Assembly: GCF_900114775.1 (NCBI RefSeq)
Contig: NZ_FOUE01000004.1
Location: 186,001 to 250,000, forward strand
Source of the DNA: Marinobacter zhejiangensis
GTDB taxonomy: Bacteria; Pseudomonadota; Gammaproteobacteria; Pseudomonadales; Oleiphilaceae
DNA: 64,000 nucleotides
Direction of reading: 5' to 3'
In this document: positions 55,768 to 64,000 of the stretch, in pieces
Layout: the number at the start of each line of letters is the position of its first letter
How positions within the stretch are numbered: the first letter of the stretch is position 1
Translations under genes and position numbers: made by a program
The notes under the pieces: model-generated
Database searches by the model: none
The model's input: the letters and a program-made list of their open reading frames with translations, nothing else
What the model was told of the DNA's origin: nothing

Positions 55768-56118
55768 TTAAGACGAACTACTGGACGTAAGTTTAGTAGG
55801 GGGGGTTGGTGCGTTTTTGTGTGTTGCAATAAACATAAAGTCGGTTTGAGCCGGGATTGAATTGTCGTGCCAAGACGAAACAGTAAAACTGTTGGGATCA
55901 ACATGTTGTACGACTACCCGAACTTGAGGGCTCATTGAGGTGGCCACCACCTGCATCTCCAATCCGGGGTTGGAAAGGTTCAAATTGTGGGTAATAACAT
56001 ATATTTCGGTCTGCTGCTGCTTAAAGACTGTCCAGCCAGGCAGGCCCTCAACCGGCACGGGGCTATCAAACCCTTCGTTAGCTTGAATAGCAGCTGAGTA
56101 CAATGTCATGGAACTCAT
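55768..56118 (-). CDS. Unrecognised 116-residue protein
   Basis: It starts at an ATG at 56118 with AAAGGAT about nine bases upstream, which supports expression. No signal peptide or membrane helix is present. The sequence is beta-rich, with alternating strands (TEIYVITHNLNL, EMQVVATSMSPQVRVVVQHVD, SFTVSSWHDN, DFMFIATHK), and ends in a short Pro/Thr region and five serines. The pattern is faintly like small beta-sandwich modules of phage tail proteins or lectins, but I do not recognise the family. It lies alone between the PEP-CTERM gene and the flippase, all on the minus strand. Confidence 0.6.
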   Translation of the reverse strand: MSSMTLYSAAIQANEGFDSPVPVEGLPGWTVFKQQQTEIYVITHNLNLSNPGLEMQVVATSMSPQVRVVVQHVDPNSFTVSSWHDNSIPAQTDFMFIATHKNAPTPPTKLTSSSSS

Positions 56119-56378
56119 CTCAAATATCCTTTTTGAAAAAAAGTAACAGGGCAGCCTGAGCTGTGTGCAGTCGTAATAGTTAGCACGTAAGAGTCAAGTC
56201 TCTACCCTTCGACGGAGGTTGGTTTCGACCCTTTTATAGAGCGATGAATAAAAAGGTCTCACTCAATATAGTAGAAAATCGCATTTTTGCTAGACCTGAA
56301 GCGCCTTTCCCTTAAGCGTTTTTAGGCAACAGTGGGGTGCGTATTCTATTCAGCGCCTACCGAATGGAACTTGTTCAA
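56119..56378. other. Intergenic region upstream of the 116-residue gene
   Basis: These 260 AT-rich bases separate the flippase end from the 116-residue gene. On the minus strand several TATA-like stretches occur (for example near 56233-56239 and 56269-56275), so a promoter is likely, but none has a convincing -35 partner. No RNA gene is seen. Confidence 0.35.
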
Positions 56379-57845
56379 TTAATTGGATCGACGTTTCTTA
56401 AGAATGCTTTGAAGGTGACCCTTTGCTTCCAGTATTTCAGCTTTATGGAATAGTAGAAATATAACAATAATCGAACTAAGCGCTGACAACACGATTTTAA
56501 TTGACGCCGCTATTATAATTCCCTCTTGATACTGGATATTGTAATCGATGGCTGCAAATGTAGAAAATACTAGGCAGGAAAGTAGAAGGGGTCTCTGACC
56601 TATCCTTAGTGGGTAAAATTTATTGGCGGCGTGGAGCGCGTATATATACTGGGCAATATATCCGATAGCTAATGCTAGCGATGCCCCTATAAAACCATAC
56701 TCAGGAATTAGGAAAAGGTAGAAGATAGTTATAAAGAAGGCTGTAAAAAGGTTGTTTTTGGTTAGTTCAAATGTTCGATTTGTATGCATAAAGCTAAAAT
56801 TATTGAAAATAACCAAGCACTGGAAAATTCCGGCGAGAATGAGAAAAGGGACAGCGTTAATGGCAGTATGGAAGGCCGGGGCAGACATTAACTGAATGAC
56901 CAAAGGGGAAAATGAACTAACAAAAATCCCCGAAATCAGAAGAAGTGCCGTAATCATTCTGAATGCCAATGAATAAGCAGGATATGGATTCTCCGATTTC
57001 GCAATAGCAAAGCGTTCGGTTTGCCAATACTGCGAAAAAGGATTCCAGATTAAAAGGCTAACAATAGCCCCAAACTTGGCTGCAAGCTCGAAAAGGCCTA
57101 CGTCGTCAAGTGAGGAAAATACCCTGATGAAGTATCTATTGGATGAGCCAATGTAAAGCCCTATTAATCCCGAAACCCATAGTGGCCAACTAAATCTCAG
57201 TATCTTTACTGATATGTCGGACTTAATAGAGAACCCAGTGTGAGATAAGGTGTATATAGTTAAGGCTATGGCTACGATTAGTGAGGAAGTCAGGCTGCTT
57301 AGGGCTAAACCCATGAGCCCCCAGTCCATTATCACTATTGTGATAACGTTAAGGCTAAGCTGAAGGACCAGTTTAGCCATGCTGAAGTTAAAAAACGTCC
57401 AAGGTCTCTTTATGATTCTAAGATAAGTAAGACTGTATTGCTCTAAGGCATGAGTGAGTATGAGTCCCGAGAATATAATGATGTAGATGTCATATTGAAG
57501 GTCTCCAAATACCAGGCCTGAAATCGGTGTGGAAAACCCGGCCATGATTAGGCAAGCAACCCCTGAGAATAGGCTCGTTACCAAAAATGCCGTTGTGATT
57601 ACGGAATTCTTGTCTTTCTGATTACTTTCTTCATGATAGAACTTGGGTACAGCTTGGAACATATGTCCACCCAAGATTATTTCAAAAAGACTTACAACGA
57701 ATATAAGGAGACCAATTACCCCATAATCCGCTGGCGTAAGATAACGGGTATATATAGGTAGCATTAAAAAGCCAACAAGCTGCCGAGAAATGTTGCCGAC
57801 GGCATAGATTGTTGAGTGTTTAACCATTTGCTTTGTTTGAGTCAA
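56379..57845 (-). CDS. Oligosaccharide flippase (Wzx/MATE-like)
   Basis: A protein of 488 residues with twelve to fourteen transmembrane helices, of the polysaccharide biosynthesis (MOP) superfamily. The N-terminus MVKHSTIYAVGNISRQLVGFLMLPIYTRYLTPADYGVIGLL is typical for Wzx/RfbX proteins, which flip lipid-linked repeat units across the inner membrane. The start is taken as a TTG at 57845 that overlaps the upstream stop (TTGA); an ATG at 57827 is the alternative. Its presence points to a Wzy-type assembly route. The gene is AT-rich. Confidence 0.88.
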   Translation of the reverse strand: MTQTKQMVKHSTIYAVGNISRQLVGFLMLPIYTRYLTPADYGVIGLLIFVVSLFEIILGGHMFQAVPKFYHEESNQKDKNSVITTAFLVTSLFSGVACLIMAGFSTPISGLVFGDLQYDIYIIIFSGLILTHALEQYSLTYLRIIKRPWTFFNFSMAKLVLQLSLNVITIVIMDWGLMGLALSSLTSSLIVAIALTIYTLSHTGFSIKSDISVKILRFSWPLWVSGLIGLYIGSSNRYFIRVFSSLDDVGLFELAAKFGAIVSLLIWNPFSQYWQTERFAIAKSENPYPAYSLAFRMITALLLISGIFVSSFSPLVIQLMSAPAFHTAINAVPFLILAGIFQCLVIFNNFSFMHTNRTFELTKNNLFTAFFITIFYLFLIPEYGFIGASLALAIGYIAQYIYALHAANKFYPLRIGQRPLLLSCLVFSTFAAIDYNIQYQEGIIIAASIKIVLSALSSIIVIFLLFHKAEILEAKGHLQSILKKRRSN

Positions 57846-59002
57846 AGCGTGTTTCTCACCTGATGATCAAGGGAAGTAAAGACTTGTAGAATGCCGTTTG
57901 CTTGCGAAATTCGGGAATAGTGTTCTATCACGCGTTCCCGACCTTTTTTTCCCATCGTATTCATGAGTTCTGGGTTGTCGAGAAGCGCCTTGAGTTCCAT
58001 AGCAGCGGTATTGTAATCGCTGATTGGGAATTTAATGCCAGTCTCTGGTGTCACGGCCTCATTCAGCCCGGAAAGGTTTGATACCAGAAGAGGGAGCTCC
58101 GTGGCAGCCATCTCAAGGGATGACATTGGAAACGAGTCCCACTCGACAGATGCGATCATACCAATCGCGCAGCTCTTTAAAATATCGCTTACGTCTGGGC
58201 GATATCCTCCAAAGGTAATGTGCTCATTAACCTCGGGGCATTGTAAGTATTCTGAGAACAGTTCCTTCTCTCCGGGACGGTTTCCCAGAATCAAGAAGTG
58301 AACATCTTTGTAGGCCAAGTCTTGGGTTAGGGTTTTGGCTGCTTGTAATATGACATGAACTCCCTTCCGCCTTTCCATATGCCCTGAAAAAACGACAATT
58401 TTTCGATTTTCCGGAATGTTGAAGCATTGATGGGCATAGTATTGCTTGCTTATATCCGGCGCATATCTGGAGGTGTCAATGCCAGTCTTTACAATAGATG
58501 TTTTGGTGGCTGGGATCCCTCTGCCATTAATGGCGGTATCACGCATTCCGTTTGATTGGAAAATATAGTGGTCCGGGCCATGGCGCCTCGATGAAACCTC
58601 AAGTTTTTTCAGGAATAGCTTAATTCCAGTATTGATAGAGCTCATTGGAGCTCCCCAGTACGAAACAAATGTCTTAACTCCACCTTTTCTGAATGCCTGG
58701 TACATAGGCCGGGAAACAGGCTGGTCGAATCCTAGAAGGTATTTGATGTTATGTTGCTTCACGTAGTTTTTGATTGCGCGAAGCTGGTCGGGACGAGACC
58801 ACTTGGTGTCGAGGTGAATGACATTGGTTAGCTCTTCTGGGAGCGATGGGGTCATACCGCCGTCCAGATTTGAATAGGCATAATGAATGTTATTGATGTC
58901 GCCAACAAGGTTCTGTGCGACGTTTAAAAAAGTGTGTTCGTGACTCGAGGCAGCGTACCCGGGGTTGGATTCGCAATGAAAAAGAACCATCATCCCTTTC
59001 AC
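57842..59002 (-). CDS. Glycosyltransferase family 4
   Basis: A protein of 386 residues from a GTG overlapping the upstream gene (GTGA). GT-B fold with the donor-domain segments VVFSGHMERRKGVHVILQA, FGGYRPDVSDILKSC and SVEWDSFPMSSLEMAATELPLLVS (E-x7-E type). The N-terminal half is divergent. Substrate unknown. It forms a tightly overlapping minus-strand unit with the flippase and the pyruvyl transferase. Confidence 0.88.
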   Translation of the reverse strand: MKGMMVLFHCESNPGYAASSHEHTFLNVAQNLVGDINNIHYAYSNLDGGMTPSLPEELTNVIHLDTKWSRPDQLRAIKNYVKQHNIKYLLGFDQPVSRPMYQAFRKGGVKTFVSYWGAPMSSINTGIKLFLKKLEVSSRRHGPDHYIFQSNGMRDTAINGRGIPATKTSIVKTGIDTSRYAPDISKQYYAHQCFNIPENRKIVVFSGHMERRKGVHVILQAAKTLTQDLAYKDVHFLILGNRPGEKELFSEYLQCPEVNEHITFGGYRPDVSDILKSCAIGMIASVEWDSFPMSSLEMAATELPLLVSNLSGLNEAVTPETGIKFPISDYNTAAMELKALLDNPELMNTMGKKGRERVIEHYSRISQANGILQVFTSLDHQVRNTL

Positions 59003-60201
59003 GGTTTTCCAACCTCCGTCATCGCACCTGCTGGGCCGGGCTGCGTGTCCGGCGTGAGCCCTGCGATCAATAGGTAGGGGTGCTCACTGGCGCGCTTCGC
59101 TTCGTTTTGAATCATACGTGCAGCTGCCTCAAATGCGTCCCTTGAATCGAGTGCCTTCGAAACCAAGTCGTTCAGTTCGTCCTCAACGTTCTCAATGGAC
59201 GTCACCAAAGGTTCTAACCCCAACGCTTCAAATGAGCCCCTGAGTTTTGCCTGGGTGTACTCGTCCACATAGATGCCAACTGCGGGGATGCCAATGGACA
59301 GGGCAAAAATCAGTTGGTGGTAACGCATGGATACTACGAATTGGCTATCTGCCGTTAATGCCTTAAGTTCAGATGCCAACGGGATAGGATTGACTTCGAA
59401 AAAGGCTTTTTCCTGCCAAAGGCATTTGATCTTCTGCGCTAACTCAATGTCGCCTTTCAAACCGGCGGGTGCGTGGTGAGGAATAAAGACAGTGTTTAAA
59501 TCTCGTTGCCGGACCGTCTTTTCAATCGCGGAGGCTACTCTCAGGACATCATCATCATCCATGCCGCCAAACTTCCGCATGGATACGCAGGCAAATGGGG
59601 CGTTGTCCTTGGATATTTTTTGGGTATAGGGGCTATGTTTCTTTTCAAGAAAGCAGGCATCGTCGAGAGCGAAATGCACCGGAGCGCTGATTTGAGTATG
59701 CGAAAAATTTATGTCCCTCACGCCGATCCACTTTGCACTTCCAAGAAGCTGGTCAACGCTTTTACGGTGCGCATCCTGGTATGGCCCTATGGTTTGGCTG
59801 ACGAGATAAACCTCCTTGCCGAAGAAGTTCGCCATCTTTATCAGTCTCAAGCGGGCTTCAAGAACCCCGGGCCATACGCTGGTCATGTTTCCACCACCGC
59901 AGATTAATACCTTGTCGCAGCGTAATACCTGATACAGGTTGGTTGCGATGGATTTGAAGTACGATAGGGGCTTGGTCCATAAAAGTTTTCGGAAGGCTTC
60001 ATCCGGGACATGGTAGAACGAAAAGGCGCGAATGCCGTAAGTTTCGGGAACTTGTGAAGGATTTGCGCAGCCGAGGATGAGGTTTTCTTTTCCGACTAAC
60101 TTTCCGAGCCGTTCGATGGCAACTTCCGCCATGGCCTCGTCGCCCACGTGATAGTCCGGCCCAAGCCCTGTTATGTCAGAAAGCATCAGAATCTTTGGCA
60201 T
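58999..60201 (-). CDS. Polysaccharide pyruvyl transferase family protein
   Basis: From the ATG at 60201 the product is 400 residues (an ATG at 60225 would add eight). Family features: ITGLGPDYHVGDEAMAEVAIERL, CDKVLICGGGNMTSVWPG, SQTIGPYQDAHRKSVDQLL and VVSMRYHQLIFALSIGIPAVGIYVDEYTQAKL. Relatives such as CsaB and EpsL/EpsI add ketal pyruvate from PEP to sugars, giving acidic polymers; some family members act as other glycan-modifying enzymes. It overlaps the next minus-strand gene by four bases. Confidence 0.87.
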   Translation of the reverse strand: MPKILMLSDITGLGPDYHVGDEAMAEVAIERLGKLVGKENLILGCANPSQVPETYGIRAFSFYHVPDEAFRKLLWTKPLSYFKSIATNLYQVLRCDKVLICGGGNMTSVWPGVLEARLRLIKMANFFGKEVYLVSQTIGPYQDAHRKSVDQLLGSAKWIGVRDINFSHTQISAPVHFALDDACFLEKKHSPYTQKISKDNAPFACVSMRKFGGMDDDDVLRVASAIEKTVRQRDLNTVFIPHHAPAGLKGDIELAQKIKCLWQEKAFFEVNPIPLASELKALTADSQFVVSMRYHQLIFALSIGIPAVGIYVDEYTQAKLRGSFEALGLEPLVTSIENVEDELNDLVSKALDSRDAFEAAARMIQNEAKRASEHPYLLIAGLTPDTQPGPAGAMTEVGKP

Positions 60202-60302
60202 TTTATTACGTACCCTGTAATGCATAAGCTATTTATCAATCCATGTTGCTTATTGAGCCTGAAGCCAACCGAGAAACCGTCGGCATCAGGCTGCGCTAAT
60301 CG

Positions 60303-61445
60303 CTATTGGTGTGCAGTCACGCTTCTGTGTCTATTGTATAACTCCACATACTTCTTTGTATTTGCACCTACACCAAAAAAATTGTTCACGTGCGTCAATC
60401 CTGCCGCTACTTTTGAACGCAGCAGGCTGTCGTCTTCCAGAAGAGGTGCAAGTTTGGAGGCATAGGTTTGCGGTGACTGGGCGTCGACTAGCCAGCCATT
60501 AGCTCCATTTCCAAGGACTTCAGGAATGCCGCCGACACAATGCGCAACGACGGGTGTTTCCAGTGCTAACGCCTCCAGAAGTGTCATCGGCAGCCCTTCA
60601 TGATCCGACGTCATAAGCAAGACGTCGAGCTCACGGATTTCCTGAAAAGCGGGATTGACGAAGCCTTTGAACGATATTAGATCCCCAATGTCCAGGTCTT
60701 GAACGAGTTGCTTTAGCTCAGCTTCCAACGGTCCGGACCCAATGATAACGCCGAGACAACAAATACCCTGACGGTTTAATTCAGCGATCGTCTTGATGAA
60801 GATGTCTATGCGTTTCACCGGCATTAGTCTCCCAACGATCCCAAGGACTTTGGTGGCTGAAGGCACTGGTTCGATTTCCATCGCTGCGTGTGATCTTCGA
60901 AGCGCATCAATGTCGATGAAATTAAAGATTTTATGGACCTTGCCGGGGAATAGAGGAGTCAGGCTTTCATAGAGCTGGGTAGATACGGCAATAATAGCTT
61001 GTTGCCGATACCGGCTGAGGACAATGTCAAGCTTGTGGGTTAGGCGCTTGGTGAGCGACTTGGCCTGTGTTTCGGGATTACCGTGTATCGTCCGAACAGA
61101 GGAAGGCACTCGCGCGAGCTCTTTGCCTGCGATCCCTAGGACGTTCTCTTTGAATCCATGGGTGTGAACTACCTGGGTTTTATAGTCGAGGCAATGGCGC
61201 CTGATTCGGCCGATAATCTGGAAACCGTTTAGGCGAGTTTCGTCGGCTATTTCGACGTGAATGCCAAGGGCCTGAAGTTTTTGGCTAAGTATGCCTTCGT
61301 TGAAAACGACAGCCGTCGTTACAATGCCGTTGGTCTCAGCTAATGCTTTACACAGGGTGTACACTTGAGCTTCCGCCCCTGCCCAGATGTCCCCGGAGAC
61401 GATGTGTGTAACGACCAGAGGGCTTGCCTGGTTGGTCATAGTCAT
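60303..61445 (-). CDS. Glycosyltransferase family 4
   Basis: A protein of 380 residues. The N-terminal domain has HIVSGDIWAGAEAQVYTLCKAL and VVHTHGFKENVLG; the C-terminal donor domain has GIVGRLMPVKRIDIFIKTI, FKGFVNPAFQEIRELDVLLM and SDHEGLPMTLLEALALETPVVAH. The ATG overlaps the stop of the upstream deacetylase (ATGA). An approximately 100-base gap separates it from the pyruvyl transferase, so a second transcription unit may start there. Confidence 0.91.
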   Translation of the reverse strand: MTMTNQASPLVVTHIVSGDIWAGAEAQVYTLCKALAETNGIVTTAVVFNEGILSQKLQALGIHVEIADETRLNGFQIIGRIRRHCLDYKTQVVHTHGFKENVLGIAGKELARVPSSVRTIHGNPETQAKSLTKRLTHKLDIVLSRYRQQAIIAVSTQLYESLTPLFPGKVHKIFNFIDIDALRRSHAAMEIEPVPSATKVLGIVGRLMPVKRIDIFIKTIAELNRQGICCLGVIIGSGPLEAELKQLVQDLDIGDLISFKGFVNPAFQEIRELDVLLMTSDHEGLPMTLLEALALETPVVAHCVGGIPEVLGNGANGWLVDAQSPQTYASKLAPLLEDDSLLRSKVAAGLTHVNNFFGVGANTKKYVELYNRHRSVTAHQ

Positions 61446-62464
61446 AGGATCGAACGCCCTATGGTTGAAAGGAGTCGCAGACGAGATGCGCTATTGCCAT
61501 CGTGCAGGTTAAAACGATGTAAGTCGTAGGAGTCCTGTTTTGACGTATTCCAGCCCAGTTTGGTTGTGCATGCAGCCTGAAAATGTGCCTTTACCAAGCT
61601 CTGGCCTCGATCAGTAATATCACCGTTCGGGTAACAGAAGACAGGAATCTGCCCGTAATTCAGCACCTGAAGGTCTTCCATGCAGCCTGCTATTTCCTGT
61701 TGAAGCGCGAGGTCGTCATCAAGACGGTTTAACCGGAAATGATGACGGGTATGCCCTCCGTATTTTACCAATCCGTCAGACGCCATTTCGTTAACTTCAT
61801 CAGTGTTTAGTATGGCGCGGCCGCTTTTTTTGCCGCCGTGGTCTGTGTAAATAGGGGGAAGGTCATTGAGGTGAGAAAGGATGGTCTGGTCATCCAGTGA
61901 CTTTAACTTGCCAATGACTTCGTCGGCTTCTTCGAGGCTCAGGGGCACACTGGGTTGATTGTGAGGCAGGAATGGCTTTAGCCATTCAAACTCCTTTGCA
62001 GCGTGGGGGATGGCCTGGGTTGTAACCAGTTTCAGGACCTGTTCAGGCCAGAAAGTTTTTTCTGTGTCGACCAACTTTGTGACGAGGAAAATAGTTGCTG
62101 GAACGTTCTTTTCGAGAAGGATAGGGTAGGCATATTGGTAATTGTCTCTCCAGCCGTCGTCAAATGTGACGGCATAGGACAATCTTGGCAGAGGCAGGCC
62201 TTCCTTTCGTTTGTTTAGCCATTCATTGAGGTGAATTGGCTCCGCCCCTATGGCGCTCATGGCGTCCACATGTTTTGCCAGAACCTCTGGTGCAGTGACC
62301 ATCCCAGGCTGCTCATACTCGCGGTCAGGGTGATGCTTGGGTAATGTCCTGTGGTAGGTCAAGATAATAAGGGTGGGCTGGCGTTGGAGCTTTAGCTTCA
62401 TCCAGCCGATGGCGGCTAACACCGCTATAGCAAAAGATTTCAAACCAGATCTCAATATCACCAA
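61442..62464 (-). CDS. Polysaccharide deacetylase family protein
   Basis: A protein of 340 residues from a TTG at 62464 with GGAGG at ideal distance (GTG at 62461 also possible). The N-terminal hydrophobic segment (about 10-28) may anchor it to the membrane. NodB motifs: AVTFDDGWRDNYQYA (Asp pair), GGHTRHHFRLN (His pair) and FCYPNGDITDRG. A helical insertion of about 90 residues sits between motifs 1 and 2, as in the deacetylase at 48.4 kb. It is the first gene of the minus-strand block. Confidence 0.89.
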   Translation of the reverse strand: MVILRSGLKSFAIAVLAAIGWMKLKLQRQPTLIILTYHRTLPKHHPDREYEQPGMVTAPEVLAKHVDAMSAIGAEPIHLNEWLNKRKEGLPLPRLSYAVTFDDGWRDNYQYAYPILLEKNVPATIFLVTKLVDTEKTFWPEQVLKLVTTQAIPHAAKEFEWLKPFLPHNQPSVPLSLEEADEVIGKLKSLDDQTILSHLNDLPPIYTDHGGKKSGRAILNTDEVNEMASDGLVKYGGHTRHHFRLNRLDDDLALQQEIAGCMEDLQVLNYGQIPVFCYPNGDITDRGQSLVKAHFQAACTTKLGWNTSKQDSYDLHRFNLHDGNSASRLRLLSTIGRSIL

Positions 62465-62587
62465 GACTACGCCTCCTTGATTGCCGCCAGTGGTTTTGGC
62501 CCTATCGTCCCTGTATAGTCTGGGGTTAAGATTCTGCCAGCAGGTGGCGGTTTTGTCATTATTTCTGGTCCGCAGGGAAGGGGCGCA

Positions 62588-63727
62588 ATGGTTGTAATTA
62601 CATTCTGGCTGGCACTATTGGGCGCGGTGTTCAGTTACTTTATCTATCCGATTGTATTGATGTTGATACCTAAACGGCAGGTAAAGGATTTTGGTCAAGA
62701 AACGCCTGATAGCCCACCCCCCAAAATTTCCCTTATTGTCACTGCATATAATGAAGAAAGCCGCATTCGGGAGAAGATAAAAAACTGTCTGGAGATTGAC
62801 TACCCTGACTTAGAGATCCTGATTGCGTCAGACTGCTCTAGTGACCAGACGGATGAGATTGTAGGGGAGTTTCGCGGGAAAAATGTCGTGTTGGCGCGTG
62901 CCACCGAGCGAAAGGGCAAGGAGAATGCTCAGCTTCAGGCGATTGGTAAGTCCACTGGCGACATAGTGGTGTTTTCAGATGTCGCGACGACAATACCTGC
63001 CGACGCTCTTCGCAAGCTTGTGCGTTATTTTGATGACCCGGATGTCGGTGCTGTTTCAAGCGAGGACCGTTTCGTCAGCAGGGATGGTGGCATAGTTGGC
63101 GAAGGCGCTTATGTACGTTACGAAATGTGGTTGAGAAGGCTTGAGTCTTCGAGGGCCGGTATTGTTGGTTTAAGCGGTTCTTTTTTTGCCGCTCGACGCG
63201 ATGTCTGCGAAGTAGACTGGGACATTTATTCCCCAAGTGACTTCAATACGGCCCTGAACTGCGCCCGTAAAGGCGTCGTAGCAGTTACAGCCCCGGATGT
63301 TGTTGGCATCTATACAGACGTCAGTGACCCACAAAAAGAGTATCAGCGTAAAATTCGAACGGTCATTCGGGGGTGGACTGCGCTCAGCCGGCACCTTGAG
63401 GTGTTGAATCCATCTAAGTTTGGTTTGTTTGCTTTTCAGGTATTCGGCCACAAGCTCATGAGATGGGCGGTTCCGTGGTTCCTCGTTTTATTGTTCATTA
63501 CATCAATTGCCCTGGCAGGCAAGGGCGCTTTCTATACCTTGGCCCTGCTTGGACAAGCAGCATTTTATGGGTTGGTACTTGCGGGGCATTTCTCTCCAGA
63601 CCTGAGAGCGCAGGCACTTATAAAAATCCCTTATTTCTTCGTTCAGGTGAATATTGCGATAGCGCATGCAACGGTTTTCTTTCTTACCGGAAGACGTATG
63701 ACTGTCTGGACGCCGTCAAAGCGTTAA
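62588..63727 (+). CDS. Membrane glycosyltransferase family 2
   Basis: A protein of 379 residues with AGGGAAGGGG before the ATG. One N-terminal helix (about 5-26), a GT-A domain (ISLIVTAYNEESRIREKIKNCLEIDYPDLEILIASDCSSDQT, VVFSDVATTIPADALRKLVRYF, GSFFAARRDV), then three C-terminal helices (about 295-365). Topology resembles cellulose- or hyaluronan-synthase-like processive or lipid-linked transferases, but the QxxRW motif is not intact (IRGWTAL). It is divergent from the minus-strand block. Confidence 0.88.
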   Translation: MVVITFWLALLGAVFSYFIYPIVLMLIPKRQVKDFGQETPDSPPPKISLIVTAYNEESRIREKIKNCLEIDYPDLEILIASDCSSDQTDEIVGEFRGKNVVLARATERKGKENAQLQAIGKSTGDIVVFSDVATTIPADALRKLVRYFDDPDVGAVSSEDRFVSRDGGIVGEGAYVRYEMWLRRLESSRAGIVGLSGSFFAARRDVCEVDWDIYSPSDFNTALNCARKGVVAVTAPDVVGIYTDVSDPQKEYQRKIRTVIRGWTALSRHLEVLNPSKFGLFAFQVFGHKLMRWAVPWFLVLLFITSIALAGKGAFYTLALLGQAAFYGLVLAGHFSPDLRAQALIKIPYFFVQVNIAIAHATVFFLTGRRMTVWTPSKR

Positions 63728-63748
63728 CGGGCGTTCGGGGGTAGTACG

Positions 63749-64000
63749 ATGTGGGGAAAGGTAAGGCCGGTTGGAAGTCGAGTGCCCAAGCCGGGGCATA
63801 AGCCGCAGGTTGAGCCACCGTATATATGGGGCTCATTCTACCAGGCTGAATTTACGTCCTCGGGTACCGATGCGCTAGCAATCGCTGTGGCAGTCGCACT
63901 GAACCGAAAGAAAGTCCAGTCACGCCCAGAAGTTATTCTCCCTGCCTACGGTTGTCCTGACATAGTATCGGCGGTGGTTTCTCAGGGCGTAAAACCGGTA
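63749..64000 (+). CDS. DegT/DnrJ/EryC1-type aminotransferase (5' part; runs off the right edge)
   Basis: An ATG at 63749 opens a frame of 84 codons to the window end. The visible part (MWGKVRPVGSRVPKPGHKPQ at the start, then FTSSGTDALAIAVAVAL and ILPAYGCPDIVSAVVSQGVKPV) matches the N-terminal cofactor domain of PLP-dependent sugar aminotransferases (SGTDAL for the phosphate-binding turn, PAYGC before the substrate loop). The catalytic lysine lies beyond the edge. It would make an amino sugar or related residue for this locus. Confidence 0.78.
   Translation, partial: MWGKVRPVGSRVPKPGHKPQVEPPYIWGSFYQAEFTSSGTDALAIAVAVALNRKKVQSRPEVILPAYGCPDIVSAVVSQGVKPV

Overview
The window reads as chromosome of a marine gammaproteobacterium, most like Marinobacter or a near relative. 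This is inferred from gene content and order: guaBA, fmdB-aspS-ruvCAB-ybgC-tolQRAB-pal-cpoB, the block nadA / M48 protease / tusA-like / perM / bcp / dapA / bamC / purC known from Pseudomonas, a methylcitrate operon of the acnD-prpF type, and an XrtA (PEP-CTERM)-type exopolysaccharide locus. No marker gene fixes the genus.

Layout. 1-8.1 kb: 5' part of xseA (minus strand), guaB-guaA, tadA, galE, ugd, a HIT protein and fabR. 8.3-18.4 kb: fmdB, aspS, Holliday-junction genes ruvCAB and the complete Tol-Pal envelope operon. 18.4-27 kb: two identical tRNA-Lys genes, nadA, a BepA-like protease, tusA-like, perM, bcp, dapA, bamC, purC and an outer-membrane beta-barrel. 27-31 kb: a UDP-glucuronate epimerase, tRNA-Val, an EamA transporter, an Xre regulator and galU. 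31-37.8 kb: a GntR regulator followed by prpB-prpC-acnD-prpF for propionate use. 38-64 kb: a large exopolysaccharide/glycan locus that runs past the right edge.

The first part of the polysaccharide locus (38.0-46.2 kb) carries families described from XrtA/PEP-CTERM loci: priming glycosyltransferase, export lipoprotein, chain-length protein, a tyrosine-kinase-like protein, outer-membrane barrel, deacetylase and FemAB-like protein. The rest (46.2-64 kb) is a mosaic with several strand switches: glycosyltransferases, two more deacetylases, an ATP-grasp ligase, a low-molecular-weight tyrosine phosphatase, an O-antigen-ligase-like protein, a secreted jelly-roll-type protein, a PEP-CTERM-like protein, an unrecognised 116-residue protein, a flippase, a pyruvyl transferase and the start of a DegT-type aminotransferase. 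Parts of 51.4-60 kb are clearly AT-rich compared with the flanks, which suggests horizontally acquired serotype-like cassettes. GalU, GalE, Ugd and the UDP-glucuronate epimerase, all within the same 64 kb, could supply UDP-Glc, UDP-Gal, UDP-GlcA and UDP-GalA to this locus.

The points most worth following up are: the kinase-like protein of the export machinery has lost the Walker A lysine and any tyrosine tail, although a phosphatase of the Wzb type is present; the locus lacks an exosortase and the usual XrtA-associated ATPase inside the window; FemAB-like, GNAT-like and ATP-grasp proteins lie close together; and a perfect 12-bp inverted operator pair brackets the promoter region of the GntR/prp operon.
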